Shown: piece after piece, positions 26,087-33,706 of the stretch | Layout: each line of letters opens with the position of its first letter | Numbering within the stretch: the first letter of the stretch is position 1 | Source of the DNA: Bacteroidales bacterium | GTDB taxonomy: Bacteria > Bacteroidota > Bacteroidia > Bacteroidales > VadinHA17 | Reading direction: 5' to 3' | NCBI GenBank assembly: GCA_003141895.1 | Contig: PLNT01000007.1 | Span: forward strand, 101,783 to 165,782 | Length of the DNA stretch: 64,000 nt | Notes under the pieces: generated by a model | What the model was told of the DNA's origin: nothing | What the model saw: only the letters and a program-made list of their open reading frames with translations | Database searches by the model: none | Made by a program: the position numbers and the translations under genes

Positions 26087-27658
26087 ATGAAAAAAATCAG
26101 TTCATTAAATAAAGTAGTTCTGTTAGTCTTTTTGATTCTGAGCACAATTTCCATTTCTGCTCAGACATTATCTTCCGTTGAAATTGATAGTCTGGTTGAA
26201 AAAACGATGAGAACTTTCGACGTTCCGGGTATTGCTGTAGCTATAGTTAAAGATGATAATGTTATTCATTCAAAAGGATACGGTGTCCGTTCCCTTAATA
26301 CAAAACAGAAAGTCGATTCAAATACATTATTCGGTATCGCCTCGAATAGTAAGGCATTTACAACAGCAGCTTTAGGGATATTGATTGATGAGAAAAAATT
26401 GTCATGGGATGATAAGGTCATTGATTATATTCCTGAATTCCGGCTTTACAGTCCCTATGTAACCGAGGAATTTACAATCAGGGATCTGTTGACCCACAGG
26501 AGTGGTCTTGGGTTAGGTGCAGGAGATCTTATGATATGGCCCGGATCGAATGATTTTACTTTGAAAGATATCATTCACAACCTTAGGTTCCTTAAGCCTG
26601 TCTCAGGATTCAGGACAAAATATGATTATGATAATCTGATGTATATAGTTGCTGGTGAAATTGTTGCAAGAGTCTCCGGAATAAGCTGGGAAGAATTTAT
26701 TGAAAAGCGTATTATGCAACCATTGAATATGACCGGTAGTGCTGCAGCTTACAGCAGACTAAAAAATAAAACAAATGTAATAGACCCTCATGTACCCATT
26801 GATGGTAAAGTACAGGTTATTGAAAGAGAATTCAGTGAAGTAGGCGACGCTGCAGGAGGTATTTACAGTAATCTTACTGATATGTGCAAATGGATAATTA
26901 TGCAAATGAATAATGGGAGTTATGGAGAAGGATTAAAAAACCAACTTTTTAGCAAAGAAGTACATGATGCAATGTGGTCACCACAAACAATCATTCAAAC
27001 AGGTGGATCTTCTCCATATAATACTCATTTTGCCAGTTATGGTCTGGGCTGGGGTTTAAGCGATGTAAAAGGGTACAAACAAGTAACTCATACCGGAGGG
27101 CTTTCCGGAATAGTAACTCAGGTAACACTTATTCCAGAACTGAAACTTGGTATTATCGTACTCACTAACCAGCAATCAGGTGCGGCCTTTACTGCAATTA
27201 CAAATACTATAAAAGACAGTTATTTCGGTATTAAGGGTGTTGACAGGATAAAACAGTATAGTGAGGCTTCACTAAGAAGCGAATCAAGAGCAAAAGTTAT
27301 AATAGATGCAATCTGGAAAGATATTGAATTACAGCAAAAGAGCTCCCAGACAAAACCAGTTGACAGTCTTTATACCGGAACATATTCTGACAAATGGCTG
27401 GGAGAAGCGATAATCTCTGTTAAAAACGGGAAGTTATGGTTCGATTCAAAAAGATCTCCAAAACTCACTGGCGAATTAATATTTTATAGAGCTAATACAT
27501 TCATTATAAAGTGGAACGACAGAAGTATGGATGCTGACGCATTTGCAATGTTTGATCTTGATGAAACCGGCAAAGCATCTGGAATAAAAATGAGACCAAT
27601 ATCTCCGCTGACTGATTTCAGTTATGATTTCCAGGATTTGGAGTTTACTAAAAATTGA
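26087..27658 (+). CDS. Exported serine hydrolase (class C beta-lactamase / esterase fold)
   Basis: Penicillin-binding-protein-like serine hydrolase of 523 residues with a signal peptide (FLILSTISISAQTL). The nucleophile motif SxxK is ASNSKAFTTA (Ser about 86, Lys about 89). The YxN box is in TKYDYDNLMYIVAGE, and the third-box equivalent is HTGGLSG. The C-terminal 130 residues (YTGTYSDKWLGEAIISVKNG) form the beta domain often attached to such esterases (DUF3471-like). Members act as D-aminopeptidases, esterases or beta-lactamases, and resistance activity should not be assumed. The SnoaL-like gene follows 54 bp downstream. Confidence 0.9.
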   Translation: MKKISSLNKVVLLVFLILSTISISAQTLSSVEIDSLVEKTMRTFDVPGIAVAIVKDDNVIHSKGYGVRSLNTKQKVDSNTLFGIASNSKAFTTAALGILIDEKKLSWDDKVIDYIPEFRLYSPYVTEEFTIRDLLTHRSGLGLGAGDLMIWPGSNDFTLKDIIHNLRFLKPVSGFRTKYDYDNLMYIVAGEIVARVSGISWEEFIEKRIMQPLNMTGSAAAYSRLKNKTNVIDPHVPIDGKVQVIEREFSEVGDAAGGIYSNLTDMCKWIIMQMNNGSYGEGLKNQLFSKEVHDAMWSPQTIIQTGGSSPYNTHFASYGLGWGLSDVKGYKQVTHTGGLSGIVTQVTLIPELKLGIIVLTNQQSGAAFTAITNTIKDSYFGIKGVDRIKQYSEASLRSESRAKVIIDAIWKDIELQQKSSQTKPVDSLYTGTYSDKWLGEAIISVKNGKLWFDSKRSPKLTGELIFYRANTFIIKWNDRSMDADAFAMFDLDETGKASGIKMRPISPLTDFSYDFQDLEFTKN

Positions 27659-27660
27659 AC

Positions 27661-27695
27661 GATAAACGATAAACTATAAACGACAAACGATAAAC
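27661..27695. repeat. Five tandem heptamers (GATAAAC)
   Basis: The order is GATAAAC, GATAAAC, TATAAAC, GACAAAC, GATAAAC, ending 17 bp before the ATG at 27713. It starts right after the stop codon of the serine hydrolase. Two copies of the same heptamer precede that hydrolase gene. Confidence 0.8.
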
Positions 27696-27712
27696 TCTGT
27701 AATTTTAAAGCA

Positions 27713-28159
27713 ATGAAACCGCTAATTTTTATTCTATTGGTTATGACTTTCAATTCTGCTTACTCTCAGGAAAGTGATTCCATTTCACAAGTGATTATCA
27801 AAATCGAAAAATCAGCATTGGAAAGATGGAATAAGGGAGATCCTTCAGGATTTCTTGAAATCTCGGCTAAGGATGTAGTCTATTTTGATCCTTTTACAGA
27901 ACAGCGATTAGATGGACTTGATAAACTGGCAAACCTGTATAACAGTATACGCGGACAAATCAAGGTTGATAAATATGACATGATTAACCCCAATGTTCAG
28001 TCAGTTAAAAATATGGCTGTTTTAACCTATAACCTCATTTCTGTTTCAGGAGACAGTATCCATAAATGGAATTGCACTGAAGTTTACAGGATTGATCATA
28101 AAAAATGGAAAATCATTCAAACTCACTGGTCACTGACAAAACCTGAGATGAAAAACTGA
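27713..28159 (+). CDS. Exported SnoaL/DUF4440-like protein
   Basis: This 148-residue protein has a signal peptide (PLIFILLVMTFNSAYSQES) and an NTF2-like fold: ALERWNKGDPSGFLEISAKD, VVYFDPFTEQRLDGLDKL, the central strands around MAVLTYNLISVSGD and the closing WKIIQTHWSLTKP. Such folds serve as small-molecule enzymes or as binding domains, so no activity can be assigned. A tandem heptamer array is immediately upstream. It follows the serine hydrolase and may share its transcript. Confidence 0.8.
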   Translation: MKPLIFILLVMTFNSAYSQESDSISQVIIKIEKSALERWNKGDPSGFLEISAKDVVYFDPFTEQRLDGLDKLANLYNSIRGQIKVDKYDMINPNVQSVKNMAVLTYNLISVSGDSIHKWNCTEVYRIDHKKWKIIQTHWSLTKPEMKN

Positions 28160-28240
28160 GAGTAGGACTTCACTTCTCGCATCTTCAGCGATTTAAATTT
28201 ATGTTCGTCTTTACTTACCGGTCAGCCTCAGACGCGCACC

Positions 28241-28579
28241 ATGAATCCTTTTCCTGCAAATGATGAACTGGTAACATGGTTTGCAACTTCAAGAACCAGC
28301 AGGAAAGTAAGAGAACTTAAAGCTAACCCGAATGTTTGTGTTTATTATGCTGACCATGTTAATGCAAAAGGTTATGTAAGTATTACCGGAACAGCTGAAG
28401 TAATTGATGATAAAGAATTATTGTTGAAAATGAAACGTGACTATTGGAGCAGTATCCCCGACTGGCAAAACAAGTTTGTCCTTATTAAAATTGTGCCAAA
28501 AACTCTTGATGTGATCAATTATAAACATGGGCTTAATAACGATCCCAATACATTCAGGGCTCCGTCGATTGTTTTCTAA
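28241..28579 (+). CDS. N-terminally truncated PPOX-fold (general stress protein 26-like) protein, probable gene remnant
   Basis: This 112-residue product begins MNPFPANDELVTWFATSRTS and continues with KVRELKANPNVCVYYAD, GYVSITGTAEVIDD and the C-terminal NYKHGLNNDPNTF, the usual body of a flavin- or PLP-binding split-barrel protein. In Bacteroidota relatives, MNPFP lies some 50 residues in, after a signal peptide and helix. Here the same frame upstream still reads TGQPQTRT before MNPFP, as expected of the family. It then degrades and hits a stop (28163-28165) only 4 bp after the preceding gene. No good start codon serves the missing part. A deletion or decayed pseudogene is likely. Confidence 0.7.
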   Translation: MNPFPANDELVTWFATSRTSRKVRELKANPNVCVYYADHVNAKGYVSITGTAEVIDDKELLLKMKRDYWSSIPDWQNKFVLIKIVPKTLDVINYKHGLNNDPNTFRAPSIVF

Positions 28580-28613
28580 AACGGTACAGGTACGAGGTAT
28601 GCTTTGCAGACAC

Positions 28614-28647
28614 CCCCCTGGTATACTCCATGGGGTTTTTCTTTTTT
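28614..28647 (+). terminator. Intrinsic terminator after the PPOX-like remnant
   Basis: The stem CCCCCTGG pairs with CCATGGGG (one mismatch) around loop TATACT and is followed by TTTTTCTTTTTT. It lies 35 bp after the stop and 99 bp before the next start, isolating the LytTR regulator gene from upstream transcription. Confidence 0.65.
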
Positions 28648-28745
28648 AGAGAAGATATTTTTTAACTATCATGAGTTAGATTATTACGATGATTCCTGTA
28701 ACTTTAAGCTTTTAATAGGGAAGATATTTTGAGATTTTATTCCAG

Positions 28746-29612
28746 ATGAATAGCATAATTCATAAATTGTTTACCATAAAATATCCGCAAAATTATATAA
28801 TAAAGAACCCTTTACAGGGTGCTTTAATAATTGCTCTTTTTTGCTTTGGGTTCGTCAATCTGTACAAACCTCTTGATTTCCATGCATCCAGAGTTTTTAG
28901 TTACGAAGTTACAATGGCATTTTATAGTTGTATTGGCGGTGTTACTGTTTTCTTATTTGCTAAAATTTTAAAATCATTCAGGTTCTTTTCAAATCTTAAG
29001 GACTGGATTGTCATCAAAGAAATCTTATCTGTCCTGCTTATTCTGATTGGACTTGGTATTATTATTTTTTTAATCGGACAACTTATTGAACCGGTTGGAC
29101 ATAGATCTAAAATTGCAACTTTACTGAATTCCTGCAAATATGGTTTTTTAGTGGGAATTATGCCATTCACCTTCTTCTCAGCGATGAATTATCGCTATTT
29201 GTTCCCCCAACATGATGATGAATATATCCCCATTCAAAGTCAGGGCATGGCCACGGAAAATTTAATAAAAATCAGTTCCCAGCTTAAGAAAGAAGAATTA
29301 AAGTTTTACCCGAGTGAATTCCTGTATGCAGAATCAGACAGTAATTACGTGGTTTTTTATTTATTCAGGGATGAATTGGTAAAAAAAGAAGTAATCCGGA
29401 ATTCAATAAATAACGTTGAGCAGCAATTATCAGAGATCCCTTATTTCTTAAGAATACACCGGGCATTTATCGTGAATCTGAAAAAAGTAAGAAGCAAACA
29501 TGGCAACACTCTGGGCTACCAGATAAAATTATCGGGAATAGATTCTAAAATTCCTGTTTCACGAAGTAATACAAGCAATTTTAATAAGCTGTTTGCAGAA
29601 TATTATAAATAG
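28746..29612 (+). CDS. Membrane-bound LytTR-domain transcription regulator
   Basis: One-component regulator of 288 residues. Four hydrophobic helices lie in the first 150 residues (about 23-40, 53-75, 90-112, 128-148; for example LLILIGLGIIIFLIG). The C-terminal LytTR DNA-binding domain (about 190-285) contains FLYAESDSNYVVFYLF, LRIHRAFIVNLKKVR and IPVSRSN. There is no receiver domain, so it probably senses a membrane signal directly or through a partner. It is the gene just upstream of an outer-membrane receptor (168 bp away, same strand), suggesting it regulates that gene. An intrinsic terminator lies upstream. Confidence 0.88.
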   Translation: MNSIIHKLFTIKYPQNYIIKNPLQGALIIALFCFGFVNLYKPLDFHASRVFSYEVTMAFYSCIGGVTVFLFAKILKSFRFFSNLKDWIVIKEILSVLLILIGLGIIIFLIGQLIEPVGHRSKIATLLNSCKYGFLVGIMPFTFFSAMNYRYLFPQHDDEYIPIQSQGMATENLIKISSQLKKEELKFYPSEFLYAESDSNYVVFYLFRDELVKKEVIRNSINNVEQQLSEIPYFLRIHRAFIVNLKKVRSKHGNTLGYQIKLSGIDSKIPVSRSNTSNFNKLFAEYYK

Positions 29613-29718
29613 AAATTTACCGTCCGTCCCAAATAATTACAACTCGTAACAGTTTCCTTTCACGCACTAGCCACAGGTAACAAATCTTTACCAAGTATCC
29701 CAGTTATTTGCAGCGAAA

Positions 29719-29774
29719 CGTCTTATTGCCTCAATTTGCATCAACAAACGATATGCAATTAATTTAATAAGACG
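29719..29774 (+). promoter_or_regulatory. Nested inverted repeat upstream of the outer-membrane receptor
   Basis: The outer arms CGTCTTATT (29719-29727) and AATAAGACG (29766-29774) are exact complements. Inside, AATTTGCAT (29733-29741) pairs with ATGCAATT (29753-29760), one base shorter. The structure ends 5 bp before the receptor ATG. It could be an operator or an mRNA leader hairpin controlling translation. Confidence 0.5.
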
Positions 29775-29779
29775 AACCT

Positions 29780-32161
29780 ATGAAATCAATTCTTAGAAAA
29801 AGAGAAAACAAAAAATGTATCCTTTTAATTTTTGCTTTTGCAGCCAGTCTGGGTGTTTTATATGGCCAGGGTCAACAAAAGTTTTATATAAAAGGACAGT
29901 TAAAAGACAAGCAAAATATGCAGGCTATGGCTTTTACCACAGTTGCCTTACGCAAATCGTCAGATTCTACTCTGATTACAGGTGTGTCAAGCAATATTGA
30001 CGGCGAATTTAGTTTCGAATCCATACCAGCAGGAAACTACTGCCTTATAATCAGTGCTATAGGATATAACCGCGAAGTAAAAAACATTGAATTGAAAGAC
30101 AATTATACCTGCAGTACAATTCTGATGTCGGAGAAATCTGTGACGCTTGGTGAGGTAGTTGTCGTCAGTGACAGAATCAAAGCAAAAACTGAGGCAGACA
30201 AGACTACATATTTTGTGAATAAGAAAATGTTTGAAGCTTCAGAAACAGGGGCAGATGTTCTGACATATATCCCCGGTGTTCAGATGGATCTGATGAAAAC
30301 CATTTCTCTTAATGGCAGTAATAACGTAGTAATTCAGGTAGAGGGAAAGGAACGCGACAGGAATTATTTGAGTCAGCTTAGCCCAGATCAGATTGATAAA
30401 GTGGAAGTTATCAGTTCACCTGATTCCAGGTATGAAGCAGGAGTGACTGGTGTTATCAATGTAATTCTTAAAAAAAGTAAAGAACCCGGAATAAGCGGGC
30501 ACATTCATGCAGAAGTTCCAACCTCTGAATCAGTTATTTATCTTAATCCTGATTACAGCCTTAATTATAGTATCAACAAGCTTAATCTGTATACCTCTTA
30601 CGATGGCAACTTAAGTTACTTTGATATTATTGAAAGCAGCAATCGTAATTTCAAGAATGAACAGGGAACCACTGAAATTATTACTAACCAGATTGTACGT
30701 CAAAAGTACTGGTCACACAGATTTCATTACGGGCTTGATTATGAATTTAACGAAAAGAATAAATTCAGCTTTTACGGTTTTTATAATCCCTATTCAAGTG
30801 AACACAACGGTAATGTTGAGTTACAGTCTATTGGAGATATGTCGGGTGATAAATACTGGTCAGCAATCAAAAAGGATAATGACATAAACCGATCATCTTT
30901 TTATTCAATGTATTACAAACATATTTTTAATAATCCGGGCAGAGAGATTGCATTTGATTTAAGTTATTCCAATTTTAATGCTATAAACAGTACAACTTAC
31001 ACATCAACACTTACTATACCCGAAAATTTTGTAACAAATCAGATAAACACTGTTAAACCAAAACAAAATTCGGTGAATTTTAAAGTTGATTACTCTTCGC
31101 CAATTAACGACAAGATAAAATTTGATGCTGGTTTCAAAACGAAAATTCAATCATTTCAGGACAGACAATCGCAAGGATTTAAATACAGCCAGAACATTTT
31201 CGCCCTTTACGGTCAAATGACCTATGCTTATTCCAGGTATACCTTTAGTGCGGGCATCAGGGGGGAAGAATCAATGTCAAAATTAACAAATAGTTTTAAT
31301 TATAATCTTGCCTCCATATTGCCAAATGCTTCATTAAGTTATAAAGTCACGCCAAAACAAATCATAAAATTATATATAAAACGTACAGTTTATCGTCCGA
31401 ACATATATGAATTAAATCCATATACTTCTGAAGATGATCCTTTTTCCACAGAGAGCGGAAATCCAAATCTGAAACCGGAACTGCAACAGGATATTTCTGT
31501 CGATTACTCGAACACCATTGGGAATAATTATGTTTCATTCCAGTTATTCTATAAAAACAGGGCTAATGCCATTAACCATTATATGTTTATTAACGATACA
31601 AATATTTTTGAAACACGCATTGGAAATCTCGGCACTGTTCATGAGTATGGATTTCAATTATCAGGAGCATTAAAGTTAAATAATGCCATAGCATTGAATC
31701 CTTATTTCAAATTATTCAACATTTCGACGATAGCGAATAACCTTGCAAATCAATACAATATTTCCAACAGACAAAAAATTGCATACGAAACAGGCATTTC
31801 AGCAATTGTAACCTTTAAATACGATATCACAGCCTCGATGCAATTTCAATATAGCAGTCCTAATATACAAATTCAGGAAAAGTCCTTTTCTGATGCGCTT
31901 TATTTTATTGCAGTTGAAAAAACATTTAACAAGAAATTCAAAATTGGTATTAAAAGCGCCCTTACTTTTTCAAAATCATTTACTTACCATGGTAGTGAAT
32001 TCAACGGAAATAATTTCTATAGTCACTCCCAGGGAGATGTGAAGTTGTCAGCGTTCCCTGCCTGGCTTTCTTTTACATATAACTTTAACTCTGGCAAATC
32101 ATCTTCTCAGAGTAATAGTACCAAAGAAGATATTTATGATATGCCAAAGAAGGGTTTCTAG
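29780..32161 (+). CDS. Outer-membrane beta-barrel receptor with carboxypeptidase-like domain (OMP_b-brl_3 type)
   Basis: TonB-dependent-receptor-like outer-membrane protein of 793 residues. Order: signal peptide (IFAFAASLGVLYGQGQQ), CarboxypepD_reg-like domain (about 35-120, FTTVALRKSSDSTLI, SIPAGNYCLIISAIGY), plug region (GADVLTYIPGVQMD, QIDKVEVISSPDSRYEAG) and a long beta-barrel with YELNPYTSEDDPFSTESGNP and PNLKPELQQDISVDY. Proteins of this kind import ligands or act in surface signalling; the ligand is unknown. No SusD partner is present, so it is not a classical SusCD pair. It probably pairs with the upstream LytTR regulator. Confidence 0.88.
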   Translation: MKSILRKRENKKCILLIFAFAASLGVLYGQGQQKFYIKGQLKDKQNMQAMAFTTVALRKSSDSTLITGVSSNIDGEFSFESIPAGNYCLIISAIGYNREVKNIELKDNYTCSTILMSEKSVTLGEVVVVSDRIKAKTEADKTTYFVNKKMFEASETGADVLTYIPGVQMDLMKTISLNGSNNVVIQVEGKERDRNYLSQLSPDQIDKVEVISSPDSRYEAGVTGVINVILKKSKEPGISGHIHAEVPTSESVIYLNPDYSLNYSINKLNLYTSYDGNLSYFDIIESSNRNFKNEQGTTEIITNQIVRQKYWSHRFHYGLDYEFNEKNKFSFYGFYNPYSSEHNGNVELQSIGDMSGDKYWSAIKKDNDINRSSFYSMYYKHIFNNPGREIAFDLSYSNFNAINSTTYTSTLTIPENFVTNQINTVKPKQNSVNFKVDYSSPINDKIKFDAGFKTKIQSFQDRQSQGFKYSQNIFALYGQMTYAYSRYTFSAGIRGEESMSKLTNSFNYNLASILPNASLSYKVTPKQIIKLYIKRTVYRPNIYELNPYTSEDDPFSTESGNPNLKPELQQDISVDYSNTIGNNYVSFQLFYKNRANAINHYMFINDTNIFETRIGNLGTVHEYGFQLSGALKLNNAIALNPYFKLFNISTIANNLANQYNISNRQKIAYETGISAIVTFKYDITASMQFQYSSPNIQIQEKSFSDALYFIAVEKTFNKKFKIGIKSALTFSKSFTYHGSEFNGNNFYSHSQGDVKLSAFPAWLSFTYNFNSGKSSSQSNSTKEDIYDMPKKGF

Positions 32162-32169
32162 AATCAAGT

Positions 32170-32310
32170 CAAAATAACCGCAAAGAACGCAAAGGTTCAA
32201 GAACTCACTTCTCAGATTGAAGAATTTCACTTGATTTTCATTGTAGGGACGTTTCATGCAACGTCCCTACTTGCCACTGGGTCTTGGTGGCAAAAAGAGT
32301 TAATTTTCAG
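32170..32310. repeat. Intergenic repeats including a 28-bp palindrome
   Basis: ACCGCAAAGAACGCAAAGG words at 32178-32197 are followed by GTAGGGACGTT, loop TCATGC and AACGTCCCTAC (32243-32270), then GTCTTGGTGGCAAAA (about 32281). Three dispersed families are thus represented within 140 bp. Confidence 0.75.
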
Positions 32311-32401
32311 CATATCACCCACTCTCCTGTCAAACAAAGAATTGACTGTTCTCTCATTAAACTTTGTCTGAGTGAACATATTGCACTGGTATGCTGTTGT
32401 A

Positions 32402-33460
32402 ATGAAAAAAAGTTATATGATTGAGACAAAAGGTTATGCTGCGCAGGATGCTAAAACGCCTCTTGCGCCCTGGAGCTTCCAGCGAAGAGAAGTTGGAGAC
32501 CATGATGTTAAACTAGACATACTATATTGCGGTGTTTGCCACTCTGACCTTCATCAGATACGTAATGAGTGGGGAGGATCAATTTTTCCAATGGTACCCG
32601 GACATGAAATCATCGGACGTGTAAGCAAGGTTGGAAATCATGTACATAAATTCAAACTCGGCGAACTTGTTGGTGTCGGTTGTCTGGTTGATTCCTGCAG
32701 GCAGTGTGATAATTGCAAGCACGGCTTACAACAGTATTGCACAGGTGGTTCCTCTTTTACTTATAACAGCTATGAACAGGACCATACGACCCTTACTTAC
32801 GGAGGATATTCAAAAATGGTAGTGGTCAATGAAGATTTTGTTCTGCATGTGTCGGAAAAACTTCCGATTACGGGAGTTGCACCACTTCTGTGTGCCGGAA
32901 TTACTACATACTCTCCATTACGACATTGGAAAATTGGCAAAGGACATAAGGTAGGTATTCTTGGTTTGGGAGGTTTGGGACATATGGCTGTCAAGTTTGC
33001 TTCTTCATTTGGAGCTGAAGTAACCATGCTAAGCACATCAAGGTCGAAGGAAGCTGATGCTAAAAAGCTCGGTGCTCATAAATTTGTTCTGACAACAAAT
33101 GATGAATATGTGAACAAAGTAAAAGGGTATTTCGATTTTATTATAGATACAGTTTCTGCTCCTCACGATTACAATCTCTACCTGTCCTTGCTGAAGACAG
33201 ATGGAATACAGATTTGTGTAGGAGTACCTCCTACTCCCGCCGAAATAAATGGATTCAGTCTTCTCGGAGGCAGGAAAAGTCTCGCAGGTTCAACAATCGG
33301 CGGTTTGCCTGAAACGCAGGAAATGCTCGATTACTGTGCAGAACATAATATTATTTCCGACGTGGAGGTAATTGCTATTAAAGATATCAATAAAGCATAT
33401 GACAGAATGCTGAAGGGTGATGTTCATTATCGTTTTGTCATTGATATGGCATCCCTTTAA
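32402..33460 (+). CDS. Zinc-dependent NAD(P) alcohol dehydrogenase (YahK/cinnamyl-type)
   Basis: Medium-chain dehydrogenase of 352 residues that interconverts aldehydes and alcohols, most likely with NADPH. Catalytic zinc ligands are in YCGVCHSDLHQIRNEWGG and VPGHEIIGRV. The structural zinc Cys cluster is DSCRQCDNCKHGLQQYC. The nucleotide motif is VGILGLGGLGHMAVKFA, followed by MLSTSRSKEADAKKLGAH, where the Ser-Arg pair is typical of NADPH users. The frame is open to a GTG at 32372, but ATG 32402 (MKKSYMIETKGYAAQD) fits family N-termini. It stands alone between repeat blocks. Confidence 0.9.
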   Translation: MKKSYMIETKGYAAQDAKTPLAPWSFQRREVGDHDVKLDILYCGVCHSDLHQIRNEWGGSIFPMVPGHEIIGRVSKVGNHVHKFKLGELVGVGCLVDSCRQCDNCKHGLQQYCTGGSSFTYNSYEQDHTTLTYGGYSKMVVVNEDFVLHVSEKLPITGVAPLLCAGITTYSPLRHWKIGKGHKVGILGLGGLGHMAVKFASSFGAEVTMLSTSRSKEADAKKLGAHKFVLTTNDEYVNKVKGYFDFIIDTVSAPHDYNLYLSLLKTDGIQICVGVPPTPAEINGFSLLGGRKSLAGSTIGGLPETQEMLDYCAEHNIISDVEVIAIKDINKAYDRMLKGDVHYRFVIDMASL

Positions 33461-33538
33461 AATTAAAACCAATCAATACAATCTGGTTTAAGCACCTGGC
33501 TGAAACCGGAAACTTTAAAAAGAAGGATTTTATGTAAA

Positions 33539-33628
33539 ATGCCACCAAAGCTTTAAGGCACTAAGAATCACCAAGATTGTTATTAAACTTTGTTGGTGTA
33601 ACCTGGTGTCTTGGTGTCTTGGTGGCAT
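33539..33628. repeat. Inverted repeat of CCACCAA / TTGGTGG words
   Basis: The left arm begins ATGCCACCAAAGCTTTAAGG and the right arm ends CTTGGTGTCTTGGTGGCAT. The ends are exactly complementary over ten bases. The remainder of the 246-bp gap before the dehydrogenase is AT-rich. Confidence 0.7.
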
Positions 33629-33706
33629 ATTTTTCTCCCCTCCTCCCTATCATTTCTAAATAGCCAGTAACACATAATAAATCTATTAATTTCTTTACTT
33701 TGCATC

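Noticed and set aside
26087-27658. Antibiotic-resistance beta-lactamase
   Set aside because: The SxxK/YxN/HxG set is shared with esterases and D-aminopeptidases, and the C-terminal domain is typical of the non-resistance group.
29613-29718. LytTR binding sites upstream of the receptor
   Set aside because: Single partial matches (ACAGTTTCC, CCCAGTTAT) exist, but they are not a pair at the expected spacing of about one helical turn.
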